DNA of 64,000 nucleotides from Echinarachnius parma (GCA_037951105.1 JBAMJV010008120.1:1-64000); one strand, 5' to 3'; counted from the first letter of the stretch, positions 11,262 through 23,465 are shown. Notes: a model not told the origin generated them from the letters alone. Program-made: numbers and translations.

Positions 11262-11441
11262 TATGCTGGAATCACTTTCAGTGAACATGTGGTTGCTGAG
11301 CATTTGGACATACATGTATCATATATGTTGCTTGTTGACCACTGGTCATCGTCTGGGCTGTTTGTTGACCTGCATTTGTTGGCAACCCTTCTACACTCTC
11401 ACCCAGTCATCCTTTAATTGGTGCCTGAATGTGTGTGTAAG
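11262..11441 (-). pseudogene. duplicated 3' end of the minus-strand PRDM-like gene
   Basis: A diverged copy of 11463-11625 (the last codons of the final zinc finger, the C-terminal tail and the stop region). It shares CTGxAATCACTTTCA, TGACCACTGGTCAT and GTTGGCAACCC in order. It lies just downstream of the gene in the transcription direction and is therefore a tandem partial copy of the gene's end. The plus-strand paralogue has an equivalent relic at 30081-30256. Confidence 0.7.
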
Positions 11442-11480
11442 TTTTGTGCTTTGGAGGATAATACTATGCTGCAATCACTT

Positions 11481-13042
11481 TCATTGAATGTTTGGTTGCT
11501 GGACATTTGGTATCATATGTGTTGGTTGTTGACCACTGGTCATAGTCTGCGATGCTTGTTGGGCAGCATTCGTTGGCAACCCATCTGCGCTCTCCCCCTT
11601 TAATTTGTGCCTGAACATGTGACCGGTGAAGCTATAGTCGAGGCCGAATGTTTTATGACAGATGGGACAGGAGAACGTCCTTTTCTCTTCATGGGTGTTG
11701 CGGAGATGCATCTGAAGGCCATTGTTCGTCGTGAACCCCTTCCCGCAATTCATGCAGACAAAGGGTCGTATCCCCTTGTGCTTTAGCTCGTGCTTCTTCA
11801 GTCCGCTGCGGTCAGGGAATCCCTTGTTGCACGTGGAGCAAAAGAAACGCATGGGGCGCGTGCGATGCATCCGCCTCTTGTGCTGGTTCACCGCTGCCTT
11901 CACTCGGAAGCCCCGCCCGCAAACGTCACATTTGAACGGTTTCAGCCCTGTGTGCTCGCCCATGTGGTTGTTGAGGGCGCTTTCCGATGCGAAGGATCGT
12001 GAACATTCCGTGCAGCGGTAGAACCAGTGGCGCTCGTGATTCTTGAGGTGGTTGACCAACTGCGCCTTGGTTACGAAGACCTTCGTGCAGTCAGTGCACT
12101 TGAACGTCCCCGTTCCCTCGTGCTTTTCCTTCTCGTGCCTGATGACGAGGAGTTTGTACGCGTACCGCTTGGGGCAGTAGCGGCACTTGAAGGGTTTGGG
12201 CTTGATGTAATAATCTGCAGACTTGCCCAACATATCTTTAGGTTCTTCCTGCGGTTTGCGTGTTGCTGCGATCCGACTCCCAATGGACTTCTTATTGAGT
12301 TTATCTGTGTTCTTCAGATTATCTGTGATCTTCTTCATTTCATCAACATTTTGGTCAATGTTTCCACCAATTTCCTCACAAACATTCTTTATGTCTTGAG
12401 CATCATCTTGAGATTCATTGCTTTCCATACTTTCTGTGTCTGATTTAAAATCATCGCTTGTCTCTCCGTGAGTCTTCTCGTGATCCAAGCACTCCTTCTT
12501 TTCATCGAACTTGACACCGCAGAACTTGCAAGTGAAGCCGCGCTCAATGTCTGAGGCGCCGTGCATAGCTCTCTCGTGCCTATCCAGGTTCCCCCTCTTC
12601 TTGAACTCCATATCACACTTTGTGCACTTGTACACCCGAACATCGTGCTCCGCCATGTGCTTGGTGAGCATGAAGGCATTCTTCTGCCGCACCCCACAAA
12701 CTGGACAGACTTCTTCCTGGAAGGTCTCGTGGAACATCGCGTGGGCCTCCAACCGTCCCTCCGACTGGAAGGCTTTTCCGCACACGGTACAGACGAAGTG
12801 CCACTCCAGAGAATCCACCTCGCCCGGCTCTACTCCTTTCACCACAACTTTCTTCCTGACTGTGACGTCGCTGCGGATACTGTTTTTGTCATCCTCTGCT
12901 TTTGATCCTCTTAGCCTCCATGTGACTGCAGGACAGAGTTCATTGTTCGCATAAAGCTCGTGATCTATCTTGTCGTGTCGCAACAAAGCCTTTGCCGATG
13001 AGAATTGTTGGTCACATTTGCTGCACTGGAACGAAGTCATCA
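11481..13042 (-). CDS. gene A zinc-finger exon (12 C2H2 fingers)
   Basis: Acceptor CTTTGCAG precedes 13042. The exon reads MTSFQCSKC and onward to the TGA/TAA region at 11481. Finger 1 lies alone at the start. Fingers 2-5 form one block, ending at FTCKFCGVKF. A spacer of about 70 residues rich in acidic and amide residues follows, then a conserved GKSADYYIKPKPFKCRYC entry into fingers 6-12. Linkers such as HTGLKPFKC and HKGIRPFVC are near-canonical TGEKP types. Finger 3 (CPVCGVRQKNAFMLTKHMAEH) lacks the usual hydrophobic residue after the second cysteine pair. The exon is 1562 bp, close to the 1625 bp of gene B. Confidence 0.9.
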
Positions 13043-16000
13043 CTGCAAAGAGAACAAGGTAATAAGAATAGTGAAAAGGTGACACAGTATGTCATTCGGG
13101 GGATCTACTTCTTCTCTTCCTCTTCTTATTTTGGTTAATCTGCCACCTTCACTCCTAAAATGGCACCCTGAAATTGGTTTATTACTGAACCTTTACAATG
13201 GTTTTTGGGTCAATCCACGTCAAATCAACCAGTGGTGTTCACCCGACCCCCTTCAAATTTGCTAAAATTCGCACCAAATGTTCCCTCAAGTGTCTCATGG
13301 AAAATTCTGAAATATTTTGCCCCAAGGTCAAACGGTTGCTAAGATACGGCCTCACCTAGCAACCAATGCGCGATTCTTAAAAGGTGTTATAAAAAAATCA
13401 GCCATTTTCAACTCCCCCTCACAGCTAAAGTGAATGAGGGAGCAAGCTAAATTTTTGTAAGTTGAAAGAACTTTATTATCTGTAAAAGTAAAACAAACAA
13501 AAAATCGGATACGAAATTTCGTTTTCGCGTACGAGGTCATCAAAATTGACCTTAAGTCATAAAATTTAAATTTTCGGACAGTGTTTAGGGGTCAATAAAA
13601 TTAATATGACAACAAATAAAGCAAAAGTAAGAATGTAAATCAATTTAAAACAACTTTCTCTAAAAGCACACAAAAAATCAGCCCAAAAAATGGTTCCGTT
13701 TTCGTGTAGGGCGCCCTCAAAGTCTGAACATATCAGAAATCAGCAAAGTTGAAGGTCAAAGTTCACCTTTAGTCCAACCTAGTAGAAGCATGAAAATTGG
13801 TGGAATGATAGACATTCATCTATATTTTAGGGTACCACCAGCGAAAATTTGCTTCCGAAATGTTATCTAGCTTAAAAACGCACACGAAAATGAGGTTAAA
13901 CACTGTTACGCAACCATTTATTGCCCTTAAGTGGTTTTCAGGGGTTTTTGAAAGTTTCTGTGAAAAAAACTAATCATGCTGCTAGGCTTATTTTAGCATG
14001 TCTGGTAGTCCTTAATGGGTACTTCGAGAAAATGCATACATTGGGTAGGTTTTCTTACAGGATTGACCTAAAAAATGCATCTGAAAATGGTTAGAAAACA
14101 CGTTTTTTACAATTATTGTCAATTTTCTGGTAACGTGCCTGTATTTACAGGCACTTTCAAACTTCAATATTTGTAAGATGGAAAGTGACATAAAGCTCAT
14201 ATCTTCTAGTCTGGTAGACATTCATCTATATTTTAAGGAACTATCAGTGAAATTTTGCTCCCGAAATGTTATCTGGTAGAAAAATGCTCACAAAAATGGG
14301 GTCAAACACCATTACGCTACCATTACGCTACCATTTATTGCCCTCAAGTGGTTTTCAGAGGATTTTGAAAGCGTCTCTGAAAAAAAGTATTAATGCTGCT
14401 AAGCTCATTTTGGCATGTCTGGTAGTCATTCATGGGTACTTCAAGAAAATGCATATTTTGGGAAGGTCTTTGTACAGCATTGACCTTGAAATTGCATTTG
14501 AAAATGGTTAAAACACATTTTTTTACAATTGGTCTATTTTCTGGTAACGTGCATGTTTTTACAGGCACTTTCAAACTTAAATATTGTTTAGATGGAAAAT
14601 GGTTCATAGCTCATATCTTCAAATCTGTTAGACATCCATCTATATTTTAGTGAACAACTAGTAACATTTTGCTTCCGAAATGTTATCTAGCATAAAAACG
14701 CACACGAAAATGAGGTTAAACACTGTTACGCAACCCTTTATTGCCCTGAAGTGGTTTTCAGGGGTTTTTGAAAGCTTCTGTGAAAAAAATAGACATGCTG
14801 CTAGGCTCATGTTAGCATGTCTGGTAGTCCTTCATGGGTAATTCAAGAAAATGCATACATTGGGTAGGTTTCATACAGCATTGACCCAAAAAATGCATCT
14901 GAAAATGATAAAAAAACGTTTTTTACAAGAAAATAGACAAATAATTGTAAAAAACGTGTTTTTTAACCATTTTCAGATGCATTTTTACAGTCAATGCTGT
15001 AGGCAACCTACCCAATGTATGCATTTTCTTGAAGTACCCATGAAGGACTACCAGACATGCTAAATTGAGCCTAGCAGCATGTCTAGTTTTTTTCACAGAA
15101 GCTTTCAAAAACCCCTGAAAACCACTTCAGGGCAATAAAGGGTTGCGTAACAGTGTTTAACTTCATTTTCATGTGCGTTTTTATGCTAGATAACATTTCA
15201 GAAGCAAAATGTTACTAGTTGTTCACTAAAATATAGATGGATGTCTAACAGATTTGAAGATATGAGCTATGAACCATTTTCCATCTCGAAAATATTTAAG
15301 TTTGAAAGTGCCTGTAAAAACATGCACGTTACCAGAAAATAGACCAATTGTAAAAAAACGTGTTTTTAACCATTTTCGAATGCATTTTCAAGGTCAATGC
15401 CGTACAAAGACCTACCCAACATATGCATTTTCTTGAAGTACCCATGAAGGACTACCAGACATGCCAAAATGAGCTTAGCAGCATTAATACTTTTTTTCAG
15501 AGACGCTTTCAAAATCCTCTGAAAACCACTTGAGGGCAATAAATGGTAGCGTAATGGTAGCGTAATGGTGTTTGACCCCATTTTTGTGAGCATTTTTCTA
15601 CTAGATAACATTTCGGGAGCAAAATTTCACTGATAGTTCCCTAAAATATATATGAATGTCTACCAGATTAGAAGATATGAGCTTTATGTTACTTTCCATC
15701 TTACAAATATTGAAGTTTGAAAGTGCCTGTAAACACAGGCACGTTACCAGAAAATTGACAATAATTGTAAAAAACGTGTTTTCTAACCGTTTTCAGATGC
15801 ATTTTTTAGGTCAATCCTCTAAGAAAACCTACCCAATGTATGCATTTTCTTGAAGTACCCATTAAGGACTACCAGACCTGCTAAAATAAGCCTAGCAGCA
15901 TGATTAGTTTTTTTCACACAAGCTTTCAAAAACCCCTGAAAACCACTTAAGGGCAATAAATGGTTGCGTAACAGTGTTTAACCTCATTTTCGTGTGCGTT

Positions 16001-19000
16001 TTTAAGCTAGATAACATTTCGGAAGCAAATTTTCGCTGGTGGTACCCTAATATATAGATGAATGTCTATCATTCCACCAATTTTCATGCTTCTACTAGGT
16101 TGGACTAAAGGTGAACTTTGACCTTCAACTTTGCTGATTTCTGATATGTTCAGACTTTGAGGGCGCCCTACACGAAAACGGAACCATTTTTTGTGCTGAT
16201 TTTTTGTGTGCTTTTAGAGAAAGTTGTTTTAAATTGATTTACATTCTTACTTTTGCTTTATTTGTTGTCATATTTATTTTATTGACCCCTAAACACTGTC
16301 CGAAAATTTAAATTTTACGACTTAAGGGTCATTCCATGTCAAATCACCCAATGGATTTCATCGCACCCCCTTCAAATTTGTTCATATTTGGTATGTATGA
16401 TATTTCAACCTTTCAAAGTGCAAATATTTAAGTTTTAGCCCAATCCGCCCAACGGTTTTGGCGCTATGGTCGATTCTTCTGGGGTAGTTTTGTCAAAAAT
16501 GGGCGTGGGCACCGTTTTTCAAATCGCCATTGTCCGTTAACCGTTGGGTCAATTTATTTTGCAATGGTGTCATTGGACTGGGGATGTTATATGCAATCCA
16601 TTTATGCCATTTGTTTTCATGCATGAGCGAGTTTGGATATGATAACCTTTGACCTTAGGCTTCAACCTTCCGTTTTACCTCGTGGATCAAATAATTTTGA
16701 GAATTTTTTTGGCTTAAATCTTGGCTTGATATAATATCTACAACATATGAAAGAATTGAAGATGTATTATTTCTTGTTTTTTCTACAGCCTTGTTTTAAG
16801 TTTGCAAATTTCATGTAAAATTGAATTATTTTAGACCTACACCCATGTCCAAGAATTCTATAGGGGTGTATTGTATGAAAAAGACCTTTTCAAAGTCAGG
16901 ATTAGAGCCTATTCACACTCTGGCTCACCACTGTTAAATAGACCTGCTAATCCTCATACAATAGCAATACAGACAAATGACATTCTAATGATACCACATG
17001 TTTCCAACCTGACAATGGCCCTGTTGCAGAAAGAGATAAATCAATTGTGAGTCAGATCAAATGTTCTAAATGCACAAATCTGATTGGTTGAAACGCAGAA
17101 AAAGTCTCTCTCTGCATCAGGGCCTAGGTGGAGATCTTTTCTTGAATAAAATCTTTCAAGTTCAAGTTCAATTTGCAAACTTGTACATCAATTATGAAAG
17201 CAAATATCTACAGGTATCCCTTTTCAATGAATTTAATGTTTCTATGCAACAGAAATTCAAGCAATAGTAACATGATTTGCAATTGTACAAATTCAACCCT
17301 GATTATTTCCAACTAAACCAAACACAAAAACAATGCTGTTTGATATTCCACTCATTTTGATTTTTAATGGCACTTGTTTTTAAATGCATTAATTGCAACT
17401 AAAAAACAGTGCAATTTGAAATTTCACAAACCATAAAAATGCATTAAGCAAATGTGATGTTTCACAGAAATGGACAGGCATGCACAAGTTCTTGTGACTT
17501 TTGAAATTAGGTCATTTTGTCTTTAATCTAAGCTCTTTCAGGCATGAAGAAGTATCTCTGATTTTCATACATAGTGTACAAAACAACTGTAGAAATATTG
17601 TGGTAAGATCACATCACACTCATAACACTCATAAAATTATGAGCAGTTGTCTAGAGGGTAGTTACTGTTTGTGTTTGGTATAGTTGGAAAGAATCAGGTT
17701 TGAATTTGTACAGATTGCAAATCATGTTAATATTGCATGCATTTCTGATGCATAGAAACATTAAATTAATTGAAAAGGGATACCTGTAGATATTTGCTCT
17801 CATAATTGATGTACAAGTTTGCCATTTGAACTTGAACTTGAAAGATTTTATTCAAGAAAAGATCTCCACCTAGGCCCTGTTGCAGAGAGAGACATTTTCT
17901 GTGTTTCAACCAATCAGATCTGTGCATTTAGAACATTTGATCTGACTCACAATTGATTTATCTCTTTCTGCAACAGGGCCATTGTCAGGTTGGAAACATG
18001 TGGTATCATTAGAATGTCATTTGTCTGTATTGCTATTGTATGGGGATTAGCAGGTCTATTTAACAGTGGTGAGCCAGAGTGTGAATAGGCTATAATCCTG
18101 ACTTTGAAAAGGTCTTTTTCATACAATACACCCCTACAGAATTCTTGGACACGAGTGTAGGTCTAAAATAATTTAATTTTACATGAAATTTGCAAACTTA
18201 AAACAAGGCTGTAGAAAAAACAAGAAATAATACATCTCCAATTCTTTCATATGTTGTAGATATTATATCAAGCCAAGATTTAAGCCAAAAAAATTCTCAA
18301 AATTGTTTGATCCACGAGGTAAAACGGAAGGTCGAAGCCTAAGGTCAAAGGTTATCGTATCCAAACTCGCTCATGCATGAAAACAAATGGCATAAATGGA
18401 TTGCATATAACATCCCAAGTCCAATGACGCCATTACAAAATAAATTGACCCAACGGTTAACGGACAATGGCGATTTGAAAAACAGTGCCCACGCCCATTT
18501 TTGACAAAACTACCCCAGAAGAATCGACCATAGCGCCAAAACCGTTGGGCGGATTGGGCTAAAACTTAAATATTTGCGCTTTGAAAGGTTGAAATATCAT
18601 ACATACCAAATATTAGCAAATTTGAAGGGGGTACGATGAAAATTTTCACTTTTTTTGGGTGATTTGACATGGAATGACCCTTAAGGTCATTTTTGATGAC
18701 CTTGTACGCGAAAACGAAATTTCGTAGCAGATTTTTTTTTTTTTTTACTTTTACAGATAATAAGGTTCTTTCAACTTACAAAAATTTAGCTTGCTCCCTC
18801 ATTCACTTTAGCTGTGAGGGGGAGTTGAAAATGGCTGATTTTTTTATAACACCTTTTAAGAATCGCGCATTGGTTGCTAGGTGAGGCCGTATCTTAGCAA
18901 CCGTTTGATCTTGGGGCAAAATATTTCAGAATTTTCCGTGAGACACTTGGGGGAACATTTGGTGCGCATTTTAGCAAAATTGAAGGGGGTCGGGTGAACA

Positions 19001-21633
19001 TTTCTCTGAAAATTGGGTGATTTGACGTGGATTGACCCTTTTATAAGATTTTGGGGGTTACAAACTGTCCAATATTTACATTATTTTCCCTATCTTTTGA
19101 TTTTAAAAAAGTGTATTACTATATTTTCAATTGATTTGAACAATAATTTTGTTTAATCTACCTATTTTATAATTGCAAAATTTGTTTATCCTAGAGAAAA
19201 TCATTATTGGCACCTTCATCTTAGTTTAGCTCTGTGCTAGGTGCAATGTCTTTCGGGACCAGGAAGTAAATTACTTTGGAGATAATACAAAACAAAAAAT
19301 AACAATACCTTCATCATAGTTGAGGTCATTCAGACCCAGCTTGAATCCTACAAGTTCCCTGTAGGCCTCACTGTAGAACACCCTCAGCTCTGTACCAGGT
19401 TCAATGTCTTTCGTGACCCGGAAGTAGATGTCACCCAGTGTCTGGAAGGCCTCAAGGTTCTGCTCTGCCTGGGTTCTGGCACAGCGGATGAAGGACATCA
19501 TGTTGGGGGAGCCCTTCCTTCTGCCATCAACGTACAGGAACACCTTCCCTCTAAGACAGAGCTGCATTGGGGACAACATACCACAAATAAGAATTTTTCT
19601 GCTACTGACTGAATGGGAAAACAAATATGTAGACAGGGCTCGACACTCGCACTGGCCTGCAGGCCCGAGGCCAGTGAAATTGCACTTCGGGCCAGCAAAA
19701 ATGTATAAAAGTCATATTTTGGTGGCCCGATCGGGCAAGTAGATTTTCAACCCAATATTTGTTTTCTTTGTTTTCTTCCATGCTATGCTTTATCTATAAT
19801 AATAGGTTTGATCAGGAAAGAGTGACATTTTGAAAAGTAAAAAGTTTACTCAGGAAATTATATTTTCGGGCCAGTACATTTTTCTTTCGGGCCACCAGAA
19901 ATGGGGAAGAAATTATTTCACTGGCCCAATCGGGCCACTGACAAAATAGGTAAGTGTGGAGCCCTGATGTATACTGCACACACGTTAAGTTCTGGCTCTG
20001 CCTTGGTTAGGGTGCAGCAGATAAAGGACATCATGTTGGGGGAACCTTCCTCCTGCCATTAACGTACAGGAAAACCTTACCTCTTAGACAAAGCTGATAA
20101 AAGATAAGTACAAAGCAAATATGTGTATCATTAAAAACACTATAAATGAGAACTCAACGTGAACAGGGAGAAATATTATTCAATTCCTTTGCAGTTAGCA
20201 AACAAACAACACATTCCATTTTAGACATAAAAAAAAAAAAAATGTTTCTTGTTTTTAACATTAGGTCATTTATCGTACATACCTCCCACGTTGATTCTTT
20301 ACGTGAACCTGCTGCCTCATCCAGGAGATTGCCATCGTAGGGTCCCAAGACAGTCCCTTCCTCCACTGTTCTCTTGGCCTCAACACCACAAATGTTCTCC
20401 TTGTCACCCCCTTCATACCTGAAGGCAAGAAACTCTGGCAGTTCATCCTCTGGCTTTGTCTTCCTTCTCGACTTGCTGTCTTTCGATTTAGACGTCTTCT
20501 TCTTTGGAAGCAACGCAGGATGGAGCGAGCTGTTCAGGTGAGAGAGTCCAGACTCTGTGAGCACATGCTTCCTTGACAGTTGTTGCACTGCCTCCTCTGA
20601 TGGTGCATTTTGTGATGGTACTAGTACACTGCCAAATGTAACGGTTTGGGGGCTTGTCCGGGAGTCCGACAAATTGACCAATGTTTCCGCAACATCATTT
20701 GTGGCTGACTGAGGTCCTCTGGACAGTTGTTTCAGGATGTTGTTGGCACCAGGAATTTGAGTGCTGCCCTGAATGCTTTGGGATAAGTCCACCAGCGTAG
20801 TGCTAGCTGCTTGTTCGGACCTGGAGAGGCTGATGTGATGAGGGAAGGTGGGTGCCTGGCTTGAGGGCTGCTGCAGGTGAGGTGGTTGGTGGTGGGGATC
20901 CCTTTGGGAGAAGCCGAGAGCTTGCTCACTTGATGTGTGCAGAGGGATGTTTGAGCTTTCAGCAACTGGTACGGAACCTGTTTTTACACACAAACACACA
21001 CAAATTAAAGAAGTTACACGAACTAGGATTTACATAACATTTCCGCATAACATTTGGTGGCCCGAAACGATGATTAATTGTCCCCTGAATTGCATTTTAT
21101 TTTGGAACTGTTTACTACTCAAATTATTCTACCTACTAGATAAAAACTGTGATGATGGATGAGGAGTCAAACAGAATAACAGAGAAACAAAAACAACAAA
21201 ATAAAATTGATTTTGGGGACTACTTTTCAAGCCCACTTGCATGAAATAGCTTTGCATTGAACTCTATAGATGCAAGTTACAAGGGTTATTTTGGCATTTC
21301 ATGGGGGGCTAAACTACCCTGAAATCTGAGTATTTTTCACATTTTTCACATGAGCATACCTGGAAAGGCTTGCAGGAGACCCTGGCTTTGCTGCTCACTG
21401 TTGGTGTAATCCTCACGGCTCCTCAGTTGCTCCGACTGATTCAAGATGAAGGGAACCTGCTGCGCGGCGGTCAGAAGAGAAGGGTGGTAGGCAAGCTGGT
21501 GGGGATAGTGGGGCATGTGCTGCGGGTGCTGCTGCTGCTGCATCAATAGTTGCTGATGCCGTTTGCGATCCTCCGACTCTCTCTCTGCGCCATAGTATCC
21601 CTGTTGACTGGCATCTCGATAGTGTTGATCCAT
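11481..21633 (-). CDS. PRDM-type PR/SET domain zinc finger protein (gene A)
   Basis: Four coding exons: 21633-21360, 20977-20283, 19561-19309 and 13042-11481. All junctions have GT/AG and the phases match, giving 927 residues. The start is the ATG at 21633, which opens MDQHYRDA exactly as in gene B. Residues 1-91 are rich in glutamine, histidine and proline. A low-complexity linker and a lysine-rich patch (KKKTSKSKDSKSRRK, probable nuclear signal) precede the PR/SET domain at about 270-405. That domain shows VEAKRTVEEGTVLGPYDG, AEQNLEAFQ, IYFR and PGTELRVFYSEAY; the usual NWM is NMM. Exon 4 encodes 12 C2H2 fingers. PRDM proteins are nuclear DNA-binding regulators, some of them histone methyltransferases. 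The PR domain looks nearest the PRDM10/15/9 group to me, but the subfamily is uncertain. The gene is divergent from gene B, and its last intron (13043-19308) carries nested fold-back transposons. Confidence 0.85.
13809..14927 (+). repeat. ~410-bp tandem repeats in the left arm
   Basis: Units begin TAGACATTCATCTATATTTTA at 13809, 14216 and about 14630 (one base varies). Each contains CCGAAATGTTATCT, GTTACGC, TTTATTGCCCT, AAGTGGTTTTCAG, GGTAGTC and GGTAACGTGC. Two full units and about three quarters of a third are present. Confidence 0.85.
14945..16080 (-). repeat. ~410-bp tandem repeats, mirror set in the right arm
   Basis: The inverse of the 13809-14927 array with the same unit order reversed and only scattered differences, so the tandem array existed before, or was copied into, both arms. 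Confidence 0.85.
16322..18684. mobile_element. nested fold-back transposon with TTAA target duplication
   Basis: The element proper is 16326-18680 (2355 bp). TTAA at 16322-16325 and 18681-18684 flank GGGTCATTCCATGTCAAATC and its inverse. The matching place in the left arm of the outer palindrome (about 13549-13554) has a single uninterrupted CTTAAG, an empty site that fixes the boundaries. Arms run about 16326-17330 and 17676-18680 with a ~345-bp spacer. Each arm also carries a ~105-bp palindromic insert with GGCCCTGTTGCAGA-type ends (left 17023-17130). No transposase frame is visible. TTAA plus GGG ends fit the Kolobok superfamily. Confidence 0.88.
19309..19561 (-). CDS. gene A PR/SET exon (253 bp)
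   Basis: Acceptor CCAATGCAG, donor GAAG|GTATTG. It encodes LCLRGKVFLYVDGRRKG, then the NMMSFIRCARTQAEQNLEAF core and RVFYSEAYRELVG. Length and phase are identical to gene B exon 3 (27698-27950). Confidence 0.9.
19634..19966. mobile_element. hAT-type MITE
   Basis: The ends CAGGGCTCGACACT and AGTGTGGAGCCCTG are inverted with one mismatch, flanked by imperfect direct repeats TATGTAGA and ATGTATAC. A CAGGG-type terminus and an 8-bp target fit hAT. Internal GGCCCGATCGGGC palindromes are present. It lies between the functional PR exon and its relic. Confidence 0.75.
19985..20093 (-). pseudogene. relic copy of the gene A PR exon
   Basis: Read on the minus strand, an AG precedes CTTTGTCTAAGAGG, then GTACGTTAATGGCAGGAGG, CCAACATGATGTCC and GCAGAGCC, matching the start of exon 3. 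A lost base shifts the frame after the GRR equivalent and the exon end and donor are missing. The plus-strand paralogue has a relic in the same place (27487-27552). Confidence 0.75.
20283..20977 (-). CDS. gene A linker and first half of PR/SET domain (exon 2)
   Basis: Acceptor AAAAACAG, donor GGGAG|GTATGT. It opens with SVPVAESSNIPLHTSSEQ and carries serine/glutamine/proline-rich sequence, a DSRTSPQ motif, HVLTESGLSHLNSSLHP, the lysine-rich patch and ELPEFLAFRYEGG. It is 222 bp shorter than exon 2 of gene B. Confidence 0.88.
21360..21633 (-). CDS. gene A first coding exon
   Basis: ATG at 21633; donor TTTCCAG|GTATGC. The Gln/His/Pro-rich N-terminus closely matches gene B exon 1. The context just upstream of the ATG also matches gene B, supporting the start. 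Confidence 0.85.
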
Positions 21634-22985
21634 CTTTTTTCATCTAAGCTTTAAGAGGCTTCTGCTGGTATTTGGCAAAGAAAAAAAAAATTATTATTTG
21701 GGTTAAAGATAAACAAGAGCAAGATCGTATTAAACAAAATTTCACTTGCCTGAATGGGCAATCATTATCCTAGAGACTTTTTATTATCCATTTGTTTGGT
21801 TTGGGACTTTAGGTATATATACAAACTTGTTAGAAATCATGATTTTACTTGCTTGGGAAAGAAAAAGTTAATTTTTGGTTTCAAGCAGGAAATTACAAAT
21901 CATCCAGCTCTGATAGAGGGGGAACAGACATGCATAGATTATTGAAGAAATGTTTATTTAGCACTGTACACGTAAATACATACACTACACTACACTCGAC
22001 CAAACAGTATGAAAATACACCTGCGTAGTGCGTACCAATGCATAATGCATACCATTTTTTACATTTTTTGTTGTGGGAACGACTGGATAGCGCGCAACGA
22101 ACGGTCACATATCATTATTATCGGGAATTTGGCAGAAAGTTTTGCAACGATTACTGAAAAACGGATTAAATGCAACAAAATAAGCGTTAAAAAGACGCTA
22201 ACCATGCAGTGGGGCATCTTGGTGAGTTTATGTATCATAGATTTCTTAAATTTACGTTGAAACGTTGCAAATTACTGCAAAATATGCATATTAATAACGG
22301 GTTATGTAGATGTAGTTCAAAATTACTTCCATTCCGAATTCCTTAAAACAACCTGTACAAGTGGATAACGCTGTTAATGGTGGGCGTGAATTATAGCGTC
22401 TAGCGTTAGAAGGGCCGACAGTCAAATATTGCAATTAAATGTAAAAACGCTAGATATTATGTCGATCTAGTATGCACTCGGTCTCAGCTCAAAATCAAAA
22501 TCAAATCAAACACCATCAAAATATCATCCTAAATTAAATACATGCAATGTCAATATCATTAGTTTATATATGACACATTATTGTACATCCTGCATGACCC
22601 TTTCAAATGAATTATATAGTTTCTCTTCATTTTAATAACTGAAACGAGACTAGATCATCTTTACCGTCACAAGTCTCACCCCATAGAGTATCCGAATTCG
22701 CACACTGTCACAAATTAATACATGCGGGACTGGCCCACATTCGCATCGAAATCAGAGAAGCTCTTACTCTTAGTTCCTTTGATTTCATTCTCTTTACTAA
22801 ATCTGGCATAGTATGATTTAGGTCCTGACAATAATCGATCAGATTGGCGTTGATCTAGTGTTCAGGAGGTTAAATATATCTTACCGATGGTTCCAAATGA
22901 CAATTTTGCTCTCCAACTTTCTTCAATGTTTACCGACTACACAAACAAAACAACAACAGGACTCGGGGGCGCGGCCTCGAGCTCA

Positions 22986-23005
22986 GGGGGGGGGGGGGGG
23001 GGGGG
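22986..23005 (+). repeat. poly-G tract (20 G)
   Basis: Uninterrupted G homopolymer. Confidence 0.95.
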
Positions 23006-23054
23006 TCATTGAGTTAAATATTTTGGTTGAAGGATCATGATTATGGGTGAGTTT

Positions 23055-23465
23055 AAAGGTAAATGACAGTAGTGGGAAACGCCCCACACAAACAAAATTG
23101 AATGTACGCTCTTATTACCAACCATATGAAAGAATATGGGATTATGAAAAATTGGCCAGGAAACCGCCTACTATAAATTGATATATTTGCAAAATTATAA
23201 AACTGATTTACTGCAAATCCTACCGCCAACGCGGAATCGCGCCATACGCTACGTGCAAAATAACTCGTGGTCTCACACCGTGGTTTCCGGTACGCGGGCC
23301 TGTCCCCAGCTTGTCGATATCTCCAGCCCAGCGCTAGCAACGCGGACAGGTGCGAACGGGCAGTGGATTTATAAATTTCACTGGCGGCCATTGGATTTCT
23401 TCCGATATTTCTGCATTTAACGATGCTTAGGTTAAGATTTTACAACACAAGCCCTTTTTACCTAA
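23055..23465 (-). repeat. ~400-bp dispersed repeat, copy 1
   Basis: An inverted copy of 41668-42085. Shared motifs in order include GACAGTAGTGGGAAACGCCCC, AGGAAACCGCCTA, TTTGCAAAATTATAAAACTGA, GTCGATATC, GCCCAGCGCTAGC, TTTCTGCAT and ACAAGCCCTTTTT. No coding frame or inverted ends were identified. Confidence 0.75.

Larger units (their letters stand above)
13207..19038. mobile_element. giant fold-back DNA transposon (outer palindrome)
   Basis: The termini GGGTCAATCCACGTCAAATC (13207) and GATTTGACGTGGATTGACCC (ending 19038) are inverted, flanked by TTTT on both sides. The arms are near-identical inverse copies meeting at about 14928-14944, with a 17-bp spacer. The left arm is about 1.72 kb; the right arm is the same length once the nested element (16326-18680) is removed. 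The termini resemble those of the nested element, which has a TTAA target duplication, so a Kolobok-like (TTAA; ends RGG) non-autonomous element is inferred. I found no transposase frame. The element lies in the last intron of gene A; the homologous intron of gene B is only 435 bp. Confidence 0.85.

Noticed and set aside
14012-15853. Several 60-90-codon frames
   Set aside because: They occur in mirrored copies in the palindrome arms and have no domain.
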